Below, one piece after another: positions 1-10,998 of a stretch of DNA of 64,000 nt. The first letter of the stretch is position 1. Each line of letters starts with the position of its first letter. The notes beneath the pieces were generated by a model. The model did not search any database, was not told where the DNA came from, and saw only the letters and a program-made list of their open reading frames with translations. The translations under genes were made by a program, and so were the position numbers. Source of the stretch: Anaeramoeba ignava (lineage: Eukaryota > Metamonada > Anaeramoebidae); NCBI GenBank assembly GCA_028826165.1, contig JAPDFW010000147.1, forward strand, positions 363,501-427,500. The letters run 5' to 3'.

Positions 1-2820
1 ATTTTATATCAATTTTAAATCAATTTTAAATCAATTTTAAATCAATTTTATATTAATTTTATATTAATTTTATATCAATTTTAAATCAATTTTAAATTAA
101 TTTTATATCAATTTTAAATCAATTTTATATCCATTTTATATCAATTTTAAATCAATTTTAAATTAATTTTAAATCAATTTTATATCAATTTTAAATCAAT
201 TTTATATCAATTTTTATATTAATTTTATATCAATTTTATATTAATTTTATATCAATTTTTTATATCAATTTTAAATCAATTTTATATTAATTTTAAATCA
301 ATTTTAAATTAATTTTAAATCAATTTTAAATTAATTTTAAATTAATTTTAAATTAATTTTAAATCAATTTTAAATCAATTTTATATTAATTTTAAATCAA
401 TTTTATATCAATTTTATATCAATTTTATATCAATTTTATATTAATTTTAAATCAATTTTATATCAATTTTATATCAATTTTAAATCAATTTTTATATCAA
501 TTTTAAATCAATTTTATATCCATTTTATATCAATTTTAAATCAATTTTAAATCAATTTTAAATCAATTTTTAAATCAATTTTAAATCAATTTTATATTAA
601 TTTTAAATCAATTTTATATTAATTTTATATCAATTTTATATCAATTTTATATTAAATTTTATATCAATTTTATATCAATTTTTATATCAATTTTATATCA
701 ATTTTTAAATCAATTTTAAATCAATTTTATATCAATTTTATATCAATTTTAAATTAATTTTTATATCAATTTTAAATCAATTTTATATTAATTTCATTTT
801 AATTTTTATATTAATTTTATATCAATTTTAAATCAATTTTTATATCAATTTTATATCAATTTTAAATCAATTTTAAATCAATTTTAAATTAATTTTAAAT
901 CAATTTTATATCAATTTTATATCAATTTTTATATCAATTTTTATATTAATTTTAAATCAATTTTTATATCAATTTTAAATCAATTTTAAATCAATTTTAT
1001 ATTAATTTTATATCAATTTTTATATTAATTTTAAATCAATTTTAAATCAATTTTAAATCAATTTTAAATCAATTTTATATTAATTTTATATCAATTTTAT
1101 ATTAATTTTAAATCAATTTTATATCAATTTTATATCAATTTTATATCAATTTTTATATTAATTTTTAAATCAATTTTATATTAATTTTTATCAATTTAAA
1201 TCAATTTTATATCAATTTTAAATCAATTTTATATCAATTTTAAATCAATTTTATATTAATATTATATTAATTTTTATATCAATTTTATATCAATTTTTAA
1301 ATCAATTTTTAAATCAATTTTAAATCAATTTTATATCAATTTTTATTAATTTCATTTTTAATTTTAAATCAATTTTATATTAATTTTATATCAGTTTTAT
1401 ATTAATTTTATATCAATTTTTATATCAATTTTCAATTAAATCAATTTTATATTAATTTTATATCATTTTTAAATCAATTTTATATTAATTTTAAATCAAT
1501 TTTTTTATATCCATTTTATATCAATTTTATATTAATTTTATATTAATTTCAAATCAATTTTATATCAATTTATATTAATTTTATATCAATTTTATATCAA
1601 TTTTATATTAATTTTAAATCAATTTTATATTAATTTTATATTATTAATTTTATATCAATTTTAAATCAATTTTAAATCAATTTTATATATCAATTTTATA
1701 TCAATTTTAAATCAATTTTTAAATCAATTTTATATCAATTTTAAATCAATTTTATATTAATTTTATATCAATTTTAAATCAATTTTATATTAATTTTAAA
1801 TCAATTTTATATTAATTTTAAATCAATTTTATATCAATTTTAAATCAATTTTAAATCAATTTTATATTAATTTTAATTCAATTTTATATTAATTTTAAAT
1901 CAATTTTTAAATCAATTTTAAATCAATTTCAAATCAAATTTAAATCCATTTTAAATCAATTTTAAATCAATTTTAAATCAATTTTATATTAATTTTAAAT
2001 CAATTTTAAATCAATTTTAAATCAATTTTAAATCAAATTTAAATCAATTTTAAATCAATTTTATATCAATTTTAAATCAATTTTATATCAATTTTAAATC
2101 AATTTTAAATCAAATTTAAATCAATTTTAAATCAATTTTATATTAATTTTAAATCAATTTTTATATCAATTTTATATTAATTTTAAATCAATTTTAAATC
2201 AATTTTATATTAATTTTTATATTAATTTTAAATTAATTTTATATCAATTTTAAATCAATTTTAAAATCAATTTTAAATCAATTTTAAATCAATTTTATAT
2301 CAATTTTAAATCAATTTTAAATCAATTTTAAATCAATTTTAAATCAATTTTATATCAATTTTATATCAATTTTAAATCAATTTTAAATCAATTTTTAAAT
2401 CAATTTTATATTAATTTTATATTAATTTTAAATTAATATTATATTAATTTTATATCAATTTTAAATCAATTTTAAATCAGTTTTATATTAATTTTAAATC
2501 AATTTTAAATCAATTTTAAATCAATTTTATATCAATTTTATATTAATTTTATATCAATTTTATATTAATTTTAAATCAATTTTAAATCAATTTTATATCA
2601 ATTTTATATTAATTTTAAATCAATTTTAAATCAATTTTTTAAATCAATTTTAAATCAATTTTATATTAATTTTAAATCAATTTTAAATCAATTTTAAATC
2701 AATTTTAAATCAATTTTATATTAATTTTAAATCAATTTTAAATCAATTTTAAATCAATTTTAAATTAATTTTATATTAATTTTAAATCAATTTTAAATCA
2801 ATTTTATATTAAATTTAAGA
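1..2820. repeat. 11-bp AT satellite array
   Basis: About 2.8 kb of head-to-tail 11-bp units with consensus YAATTTTAWAT, roughly 255 copies. Variation is almost confined to two positions: the first base (C or T) and the A/T near the end. Occasional single-base slips give 12-bp units. It runs to the left edge, so the true length is unknown. No gene is visible inside. The period is close to one helical turn, so the A/T runs are phased. A heterochromatic, subtelomeric or centromeric role is possible but unsupported. Confidence 0.95.
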
Positions 2821-2832
2821 TTATTTTTATTT

Positions 2833-3889
2833 TTACTCTCCAAGTGCAATTTTAAGATCATAATTTTGAAAAAAAGCGGACTTTTAAAAAAAGAAAAAAA
2901 AAAGTGGAATGAATAAAATATAAAATTTGTTTTTGGAAATAATAATCAAATTTATTTATTTATTCACTTACATCACTAATATGATCTTGGGGAATTACAT
3001 CAAAATTTTTAAAAATATAATGAGGAATATCCACTATTTAAAAAAAGAAAAAAGAAATAAGAAATAAATTTTTTTTTATAATAAAAATATAAGTTATTTA
3101 CAATTTGGATCTAATCCTGTACTTAAAAAAGAAATTTGATCTGAATTATGAAATTCTTTTGGAACACCTTTTTCCAATCTCTTTAAAAATTAAAATTAAA
3201 ATTAAAATTAAAATTAAAATTAAAATCAAAATTAAAATTGAAATTATTATTAAAATTAAAATTAAAATTTAAAATTAAAATTAAAATTAAAATTAAAATT
3301 AAAATTAAAATTAAAATTAAAATTAAAATTAAAATTAAAATTAAAATTAAAATTAAAATTAAAATTAAAATTAAAATTAAAATTAAAATTAAAATTAAAA
3401 TTAAAATTAAAATTAAAATTAAATTTAAATTTAAAATTAAATTTAAAATTACTTTTCCATTTATAAAAGTTCCATTTGTTGAATAATCTTCTACAGAAAT
3501 ATAAGAAGTATCAAAATCTGAAGTTAAATCAACTTTACGAGAAATAAGACAATGAATACTGCTTATTCTTAAATCCTCTATAACATGAGTGCAAGTTTCT
3601 GCTCTTCCTATTGTAACTTTAATATTAATTTAAAATTATTTTCTTTATGAATAATTTTGACAAAAAAATTTTTTTTTTGAAATTTCTAATTGATTATTCT
3701 ACTTGTTTCTTTTTCTATAAATTGAATATTTGGATATTTTGGATTTGTTGATAATAACATTCCCCATGCATTTTTATCAACTCCATTAATAAATGAAAAT
3801 GCATTATAAGATTCTTGTGTGTCCATTGCATCTTCATCTGTTTCACAATCATCTAAAAAAGAATTTGAATCTGAAGACTCAATTTCCAT
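2833..3889 (-). CDS. FHA-domain protein, five exons
   Basis: Exons in coding order are 3889-3703, 3616-3453, 3180-3102, 3033-2972 and 2880-2833, giving 179 residues. All borders are GT-AG and the phases close exactly. The FHA (phosphothreonine-binding) fold is clear from residue about 55 to 160: TIGRAE with the Gly-Arg pair at 66-67, the S-x-x-H signature at 81-84, and DYSTNGTFING at 106-116 with the Asn-Gly pair at 110-111. The N-terminus is acidic and Ser-rich. There is no kinase, RING or other catalytic domain, so it is a stand-alone FHA adaptor and its partner cannot be told. Intron 2 is an expanded hexamer array. The last exon is inferred from a GTAAGT donor at 2971-2966; without that splice the protein would end a few codons later at a TAA near 2960. 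Confidence 0.82.
3181..3452. repeat. Hexamer-filled intron of the FHA gene
   Basis: Intron 2 of the FHA gene consists almost entirely of AAATTA hexamers on the plus strand (TTTTAA on the coding strand), about 40 copies, with some 5-bp slips at both ends. GT and AG borders are intact. It creates long spurious Lys-Ile open frames. Confidence 0.9.
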
Positions 3890-3910
3890 TTGAAATTAAA
3901 TAATATTTTA

Positions 3911-3952
3911 AAAAATGAAAAATGAAAAATGAAAAATGAAAAATGAAAAATC
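3911..3952 (-). promoter_or_regulatory. TTTTTCATTTTTC repeats upstream of the FHA gene
   Basis: On the coding strand this stretch reads as several copies of ATTTTTC, lying 20-65 bases before the start codon at 3889. It is the clearest example of the T-rich CATTTTT element found before most genes here. The core TCATTT fits an initiator-type element (TCA then pyrimidine and T/A, as known in Trichomonas). No transcript data are available. Confidence 0.4.
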
Positions 3953-4175
3953 AAAATCCAAATTAAAATCAAAATCCAAATCAAAATCCAAATTAAAATC
4001 AAAATCCAAATCAAAATTAAAATTCAAATCAAAATCAAAATCCAAATTAAAATCCAAATTAAAATCCAAATTAAAATCAAAATCCAAATTAAAATCCAAA
4101 TTAAAATTAAAAATCAAAATCCAAATTAAAATTAAAATCCAAAAAATTAAATTTATTAATCCAAAAAATTAAAAT
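3953..4175. repeat. Degenerate AAATCC/AAATCA hexamer array
   Basis: Degenerate 6-bp array between the FHA gene and the first four-helix membrane gene. It produces paired Lys/Ser and Phe/Asp open frames on the two strands, which I treat as artefacts of the period. Confidence 0.85.
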
Positions 4176-4209
4176 CAATCATTTGACTTTTTCTTGTGAA
4201 ATATTCCTA

Positions 4210-4883
4210 TTACATAGCAGCCAATGCTGATAAAACTAAAAGAGTCATTGTGAAAATACACCATATAACAAAGAAAACCAATATTGCAATAGAATCACCA
4301 AAAGTAACATCATATAATTTTCCACATTCTTCTTTCTAATTTTTTTTTTGAAAACAAAATCAATAAAAATCAATCAAAAAAATAATATCCATTTTTTTTT
4401 TTCATTTACAATTCCACTTTTTTTTGCCCAAACTAATCCAATTATTCCCCAAACCAAAAAAAATATATTAAAAAATACTCCACAACAACTACACATTACT
4501 TCAAAATCTCGATCAAATCCTAAAGAAGGTAAAATAATTATCACTGGGAAAGTAATATTACAAACTAAAATCCAAGTCCAAAGTGGTTTTGAACAATCCT
4601 AAAAAGTGGAACAAAATAAGAAAAAGAAAATTTTTTTTTTTTAATTATTTTTTCAATTTATATTCTTAATTTTAATTTAAATTTCCCTTTTTTTGCTTTT
4701 TTTTAAATTTTTTTACTTTATCTTTATCTTGTGAAGCAACTCCAAGTGAAGGTGCAAGAAAAGCAATAATTAAAAAAAAATCAAGAAGAAAAAGAATTTT
4801 GTTTCCTTTCAAAAATTATAAAAAATAAGAATATAAATATAAATTTAAATTTGAAGTTAAAATTTATAAATACTTTTTTTCAT
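4210..4883 (-). CDS. Four-helix membrane protein, paralogue 1
   Basis: Exons 4883-4874, 4805-4717, 4598-4410 and 4335-4210 give 137 residues. The first exon is only 10 nt (MKK plus one base). Four hydrophobic segments are visible, one after the short N-terminus, two in exon 3 and one in exon 4. The conserved loops are ASQDKDKDCSKPLWTW after helix 1 and an ECGKLYDVTFGD stretch before helix 4. The exon borders match those of the two paralogues at 5063-5742 and 5936-6611. This copy is the most divergent, especially in helices 1-3, and has an extra CSCC motif in the second loop. The topology recalls small tetraspan proteins, but I recognise no named family. Confidence 0.78.
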
Positions 4884-5062
4884 TTAAAATACAAATTGAA
4901 AATATAAAAATTAAAAAGGAAAAAAGAAAAAGGAAAAAGAAAAAGAAAAAATGAAATTTGATATTTCAAAAAAATTATTTATTTTTTTAAAATTTGATCG
5001 AAAAAAGTTTTGATCAAATTTTTATTTTGGAATGAAAATTGAAAATAAATTGGAATAAAAAT

Positions 5063-5742
5063 TTAATTAATTCCAGATAAAGCAGCAGCCAAAGCACATA
5101 AGAAAAGAATAATCAAAATAATAGAAAGAACAAATAAACATAAAATTGCAATACCATCTCCAAGTGTAACATTATATAATTTTCCACATTCATCTTTCTA
5201 TATTTTTAATTTTGAATTTTATAATTTTAATTTTTGGATTTTTAATTGAAATTTTTTAAATTATTTACAATTCCACTTCTTGTTGCCCAAACTAATCCAA
5301 TTATTGCCCAAATTATAAGAAATAAATTAAGAAGTAAAGAAATAATCACATAAAGTAATTGAGAATCTTGATTTAAAGCGATAATAGGAAGAACAATATT
5401 TACTAATAAGCAAATATTACAAACTAAAATCCAAGTCCAAAGTGGTTTTGAACAATCCTAAAAAGTGGAACAAAATAAGAAAAAAAAATTTTTATTTTTT
5501 AATTATTTTTTCAATTTATATTCTTAATTTTAATTTAAATTTCCTTTTTTTGCTTTTTTAAATTTTTTTACTTTATCTTTATCTTGTGAAGCAACTCCAA
5601 GTGAAGGAGCAACAATCGCAAGAATAGAAATAACTCCAATAATCCAATAAATGAAAAAAACTGAAAAAGAAAAAGAAAAAGAGAATATCAAATTTTAAAA
5701 AAAAGTAAATTAAGTTTAGAATTAAAATTAACCTTGATCCAT
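5063..5742 (-). CDS. Four-helix membrane protein, paralogue 2
   Basis: Exons 5742-5733, 5660-5572, 5457-5269 and 5197-5063 give 140 residues, starting MDQVFFIYW with the start codon in a 10-nt exon. It has four hydrophobic helices, a Cys-containing loop ASQDKDKDCSKPLWTW, the helix 3 end GLVWATRSGI, and the loop DECGKLYNVTLGDGIAI before the last helix. The two loop cysteines are conserved in all three copies and could pair on one side of the membrane. The function is unknown. It is nearly identical to paralogue 3 outside the second loop and the C-terminus, so this pair is a recent duplication. Confidence 0.82.
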
Positions 5743-5935
5743 TTTTTTAAAAACAAATTGAATTAAAAATTAATAAAATGAAAATGAAAAAAAATGAAAA
5801 TTTAAAATTCTAAATTGTGTTTGTTTTTTTTGCTTTTTTAAAATTTTGATTAAACAAAAAAAATTTTTTTTTCTTTCAGGAAATTTTTCTTCAATTAAAT
5901 TTATTTGGAAAATGAAATTGGAAATAAAAATTGAA

Positions 5936-6611
5936 TCAAAATCCAGATAAAGCAGAACCCAAAGCACATAAGAAAAGAATAAACAAAATAATAGAAAGAA
6001 CAAGTAAAGCTAAAATTGCAATACCATCTCCAAGTGTAACATTATATAATTTTCCACATTCATCTTTCTATATTTTTAATTTTGAATTTTATAATTTTAA
6101 TTTTTGAATTTTTAATTGAAATTTTTTAAATTATTTACAATTCCACTTCTTGTTGCCCAAACTAATCCAATTATTGCCCAAATTATAAGAAATAAATTAA
6201 GAAGTAAAGAAATAATACCAGATAGAAATTCTGATAATAAACTAAGAGGAGGAACAACAATATTTACTAATAAGCAAATATTACAAACTAAAATCCAAGT
6301 CCAAAGTGGTTTTGAACAATCCTAAAAAGTGGAACAAAAAGAAAAAAAGAAAATTTTTTATTTTTTAATTATTTTTTCAATTTATATTCTTAATTTTAAT
6401 TTAAATTTCCCTTTTTTTGCTTTTTTTTAAATTTTTTTACTTTATCTTTATCCTGTGAAGCAACTCCAAGTGAAGGAGCAACAACTGCAAGAATAGAAAT
6501 AACTCCAATAATCCAATAAGTCACAAGAACTAAAAAAGAAAAAGAGAAAGAGAATATCAAATTTTAAAAAAAAGTAAATTAAGTTTAGAATTAAAATTAA
6601 CCTTGATCCAT
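5936..6611 (-). CDS. Four-helix membrane protein, paralogue 3
   Basis: Exons 6611-6602, 6529-6441, 6321-6139 and 6067-5936 give 137 residues, starting MDQVLVTYW. The plan and loops match paralogue 2. The variable part is the loop between helices 2 and 3, which here contains PPLSLLSEF. The stop is TGA after a Phe codon. It is divergent from the Y14 gene, with 111 bp between the two start codons, and that spacer carries T-rich CATTTTT elements on both strands. Confidence 0.82.
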
Positions 6612-6722
6612 TTTTTTAAAAACAAATTAAATTAAAAATTAAAAAATTAAAAATGAAAAAAGAAAAAAAATGAAATTCCATTTTTCATTTTTTTCTTTAT
6701 TTTTCTTTATTTAAAAATTATT

Positions 6723-8276
6723 ATGAATTCAGATAGCGATGAAAAAATGAAAAGTGAAGAACTTGAACAACCAAAAGATGAAACAAGACAAAAAAGAAAA
6801 CAAACATCAAGTTTTAGACATAATTTTTCAGTAAAAAATCCAGAAATTAAACAAGTTACACCAACAAAATGTAAAAAAATAAATTTAATAAATAATTTTA
6901 AACACAAATATAAAAGTGGATTTATGAATGTGTTTAAGAATTGAGTAGAAATGAATTTACAAATAATTTTATAAATAATTTTATAAATAATTTAATAATT
7001 AATTTTATAAATAATTTAATAAATAATTTAATAAATAATTTTATAAATAATTTTATAAATAATTTAATAAATAATTTTATAAATAATTTTATAAATAATT
7101 TTAATAAATAATTTAATAAATAATTTTATAAATAATTTTATAAATAATTTTATAAATAATTATATAAATAATTTTATAAATAATTTTATATATAAATTTT
7201 ATAAATAATTTTATAAATAATTTTATAAATAATTATTTTATATTTTATAAATAATTATTTTATATTTAATTTTTATAAATAATTTTATAAATAATTTTAT
7301 AAATAATTTTTATAATTAATTTTATAAATAATTTTATAATTAATTTTTATAAATAATTTTATAAATAATTTTATAAATAATTTAATAAATAATTTAATAT
7401 TTAATTTTATAAATAATTTTATAAATAATTTTATAATTAATTTTTATAAATAATTTTATATTTAATTTTAACAAATAATTTAATAAATAATTTTATAAAT
7501 AATTTTTATAAATAATTTTATAAATAATTTTATAAATAATTTTATAAATAATTTTATAAATAATTTTATAAATAATTTTATAAAATAATTTTATAATTAA
7601 TTTTATAAATAATTTTATAAATAATTTAATAAATAATTTAATAAACAATTTTATAAATAATTTTTATAAATAATTTAATAAATAATTTTATAAATAATTT
7701 AATAATTAATTTTATAAATAATTTAATATTTAATTTTATAAATAATTTTATATATAAATTTATATTTAATTTTATAAATAATTTTATAATCAATTTTATA
7801 ATCAATTTTATAATCAATTTTATAATCAATTTTATAAATAATTATTTTAAATTTTATAATAAATAATTATTTTATATTTTATAAATAATTATTTTAAATT
7901 TTATAAATAATTATTTTAAATTTTATAAATAAAAGCAATTGAAGGATGGATTATTTTTGTAACAAATATACATGAAGAAGCACAAGATGAAGATTTAAGA
8001 GAAGCATTTTCTGAATTCGGACCGATCAAAAATATGCATTTAAATATTGACAGAAAAACAGGATTTCTTAAAGGATATGCACTTATAGAATATTCTGAAT
8101 ATTCCGAAGCAGAAAATGCAATTAATATAATGAACGGAAGTGAAATTTTAGGAAGAGCTTTAAACGTTGGATGGGGATTTATTAATGAACCACTTAGAGA
8201 ATTATCATCTAAAAGAAAACAAGGAGGAATAATGGATATTGATATTAAAAGACCAAAATCGGATAAAAAAGATTAA
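6723..8276 (+). CDS. RBM8A: Y14 / RBM8A-like exon-junction RRM protein
   Basis: Two exons, 6723-6870 and 7936-8276, give 162 residues. The join restores TKSIEGWIIFV, which matches the SVEGWILFV block typical of Y14. The single RRM spans about residues 54-130, with RNP2 at IIFVTN (55-60), the loop LNIDRKTG and RNP1 KGYALIEY (95-102). The N-terminus is charged and acidic, and the C-terminus is basic (Lys/Arg-rich), as in the family. Y14 pairs with Mago in the exon junction complex deposited on spliced mRNA, which fits an intron-rich genome. The donor GTAAAAAAATAAATT follows a TGT codon split in phase 1. Reading on without splicing gives a 73-residue product ending at 6944. The intron is 1,065 nt, nearly all of it a 12-bp repeat. 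Confidence 0.9.
6945..7930. repeat. 12-bp repeat filling the Y14 intron
   Basis: About 80 units of a 12-bp repeat, consensus ATAAATAATTTW, with some 10-11 bp variants and short runs of TAATTAATTTT. It occupies almost the whole intron between the two Y14 exons. It contains no gene and only low-complexity open frames. Confidence 0.92.
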
Positions 8277-8396
8277 AAAAAATAAAATAAAAAAAAAAGA
8301 AGAATAATAAAAAAATTTTTCCCCTTTTTTATTTTTATTTTTTATTTTTTTTATTTTTTTTATTTTTTTTCATTTCGTTTTTCTTCTTCTTTTAAA

Positions 8397-10775
8397 ATGA
8401 CTGAATTAATTGAAAAACAACACAAACCGTTTGTTCATATTCCACAGAATATAATTCAACAATTAACAACAGGAAAATCTCAACTTAAAATGCGAAACAA
8501 AGCATTTTTCGACATTTTAAAGCTAGTGGACACAAAGCATCCCAGCTCGCGAGCAATTATCAACCGGGCTGAATATGCAGGGAGATCAGGAAAAAAGAAG
8601 GCGACATTCACGTGCACTTTTGAGATTGATGTACTGTCGAAGGAAGAATGGGTAGCAATAGACTTGATGCCAACAAGTGTGGCGTTAATGAAGTATTCGA
8701 TAGTAGGTCCAAGTAAAAGCACAACGGCGTGGATAGGGGCAAGGACGCATCGGCTGTTCTTCATCACGAACACGCATGGCGTTCACACAGTGACTATGGA
8801 GATACTTTGCCGTTATGAGAAAACAAGGGGGAAGCTTCTGAGATTGGACATTCCGATATCAAGAAAAAATCGGATTGAATTCACTGTTCAAAAAAAAACT
8901 AGCGTGCAAATTTATGTCGGTAATTCCTTGAGCGCGGTACAAAAGACAGAGGGGGACAATACTACCTTTGTTTGTGCTATTCCCCCTATTGCCCAATTGG
9001 TCGTTGGTTGGATCGAAAAAGACGAAGAAGAGGAACGCAAAAAGAAAGAGGAAAAAGAAAGGCTTGAAAAGGAAAAAAAAGAGAAAGAAGACGAGAAAAA
9101 GAGACTCATTATAAACGCCGAACAGCATATTCTTCATTCCGTTGGCGATGGAGTCGTCATCTCAGACGCTGTCTTTAAATACACAATTCTGCACGGAACA
9201 AAATCGCGCTTTGATATCCTCGTTCCGGAAAAGGTTCAGGTGCTTTCTGTCGAGGGACGGAATGTGCAGAAATGGGAGATTGTGGAAAAGAAGGAAGAGA
9301 AGGATGATTTGGTTTTAGAACTCGAAAAAAACGGAAAAAACGAGGATCAAAACGAGGACGAGAAAAAAGACGACGAAAAAAAAGACGAAAAAAACGAGAA
9401 CGAAAACAGCAACAATAACAACAACAACAAGAACAAGAATCAGGAGATGCGAGTGTCGAAAACAATCCGGGTCTGGCTCGACACCGTTGTTGAAGGTGAT
9501 TACAATTTGAATGTGATCACGGAATTGCCGATGGAATCATCAAGTGGGAAAATTTATCTTCCAGTATTTAAAAATCTCAATGTTCACAGAGATAAAGGAT
9601 GGATCGGCATCACTGGCAAAACGAACTCTGAAATCAACGAGAAGAACTGCACAACGCTTGCAAAGATCGATGTGAACGAGCTTCCCGAAGCGATGAAACA
9701 ACGATCGCTTGGCGAGAACCTTTTATTCGCTTATAAATTTTTAATTCCTCTTTATAACCTTCTTATGGAAGTCATCCAACACTTGGAAACCGACGTGCTT
9801 ATCGCCGTGATTGACGAGGCGCACATCGCGGCTACACAGACAAACTCGGCAATGATCTTCAAGTGCTCGTTGGTTCTCAGAAACACACAAAGACAATATT
9901 TAAGGATGAAAGTTGTTGACAAAAATTTCCACTTGTGGTCAACACTTGCATCTTCTAAGCCTGTCAAACCCACAATTGACAGGACAAACAACATCATGAT
10001 CCCTCTCGAGAAACGCGGCGCAAATGCCGAGCCGTTTACCATAGAGATTATCTATGTCTGTCCCTCAACCGTCATGAAAGGCAACGGGAAAATTCGCGTC
10101 AACTTTCCCTTATTTGATCTCCCAATTAATGAATTGTTTATCACGTTATTTCTCCCTCGCAATTTTAAGTACTCGGAATTCGCAGGAACTTTAAAAGAGG
10201 TTTCTGTTTTGCAAAAGGGATTCAATAGCGATATTTCAAGGGGTTTGAGAATTTCTTCAAGGAGTCAAGAAAGAGCCTTGAGATCAAATATAAAACCCCA
10301 AATGAGGATGCAACAACAAGTCATGCCCCAACAAATGCTTATGCAGAACATAATGCCGCAACAAATGATGATGCAACAAATGCAACAGCAACCCCAGATG
10401 ATGATGCAACAGCAAGTCATGCAAAATCCATTTTTGGAACAGCAATTAATGCCTCAAATGGATCAACTTAATTCAAATGTTTTCGACTCATTCGAACCAG
10501 AAAAAAATCAAGCTCTCGAGTCTACAACTCTGGGCGCTTCCGGTGTTGGTGTTACTCCTGTTAAGGTTGAGCTTATTAATACTGGAACTGCTTTTTATTT
10601 TGAAAAATTCTTGATTCCTGTTTCTGAAAATTTTGACAGAGTTATTGTTTCTTTCTCAGAAATTACTAAAGGTTTTTTCCAAAAAAGAAGAATTTCAAAT
10701 CTTCCAAATCATCTTATGAAATTACTTATTTTCTTAATAATTTTTGTTTATTTCTGGTTTATTTTGAATAAGTGA
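8397..10775 (+). CDS. Tail-anchored protein of unknown family, 792 aa
   Basis: A single open frame with no intron. Visible parts are two predicted beta-rich regions (about residues 30-200 and 245-300, then 350-640). Between them lie a Lys/Glu coiled coil (about 205-237) and an acidic, Asn-rich linker (about 310-350). A Gln/Met-rich segment at about 638-681 and a hydrophobic C-terminal segment (about 771-790) ending in Asn-Lys follow. With no N-terminal signal peptide, this predicts a tail-anchored protein facing the cytosol. The block around LSVEGRNVQKWEIV, followed by a strand-rich VWLDTVVEGDYNLNV, reminds me of beta-sandwich repeats in bacterial envelope proteins, but I cannot name a family. 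Base composition is unusual: residues about 35-700 use many codons ending in G or C, while both ends are AT-rich like the neighbours. It is preceded by T-rich CATTT tracts. Confidence 0.75.
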   Translation: MTELIEKQHKPFVHIPQNIIQQLTTGKSQLKMRNKAFFDILKLVDTKHPSSRAIINRAEYAGRSGKKKATFTCTFEIDVLSKEEWVAIDLMPTSVALMKYSIVGPSKSTTAWIGARTHRLFFITNTHGVHTVTMEILCRYEKTRGKLLRLDIPISRKNRIEFTVQKKTSVQIYVGNSLSAVQKTEGDNTTFVCAIPPIAQLVVGWIEKDEEEERKKKEEKERLEKEKKEKEDEKKRLIINAEQHILHSVGDGVVISDAVFKYTILHGTKSRFDILVPEKVQVLSVEGRNVQKWEIVEKKEEKDDLVLELEKNGKNEDQNEDEKKDDEKKDEKNENENSNNNNNNKNKNQEMRVSKTIRVWLDTVVEGDYNLNVITELPMESSSGKIYLPVFKNLNVHRDKGWIGITGKTNSEINEKNCTTLAKIDVNELPEAMKQRSLGENLLFAYKFLIPLYNLLMEVIQHLETDVLIAVIDEAHIAATQTNSAMIFKCSLVLRNTQRQYLRMKVVDKNFHLWSTLASSKPVKPTIDRTNNIMIPLEKRGANAEPFTIEIIYVCPSTVMKGNGKIRVNFPLFDLPINELFITLFLPRNFKYSEFAGTLKEVSVLQKGFNSDISRGLRISSRSQERALRSNIKPQMRMQQQVMPQQMLMQNIMPQQMMMQQMQQQPQMMMQQQVMQNPFLEQQLMPQMDQLNSNVFDSFEPEKNQALESTTLGASGVGVTPVKVELINTGTAFYFEKFLIPVSENFDRVIVSFSEITKGFFQKRRISNLPNHLMKLLIFLIIFVYFWFILNK

Positions 10776-10998
10776 AGTTTTTTTTTTTTTTAAGAAAAGA
10801 GGATTTTTCTTCAAATCCAAAAATTCAAAAATTCAAAAAATTCAATTCAAAAAAATCAAAAAAATTCAATTAAAAAAACAAAACAAAACAAATTAAATTA
10901 AAATTTTACTTTCCTTTTTTAATTTGAAATATAAAAAAAAAATCTTTTTGAAATGAAAGAAATATTTTGTTTTTTAGAGAAAAAAAAAGTTTTTAAAT

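Noticed and set aside
6871-6944. Independent 73-residue gene at 6723-6944
   Set aside because: The first 49 codons join in phase, through a strong GTAAAAAAA donor, to the Y14 RRM with a family-typical junction; the remaining codons are intron.
8859-9465. Minus-strand frames rich in Phe, Cys and Arg
   Set aside because: Shadows of the Lys/Glu and Asn-rich coding segments of the 792-residue gene.
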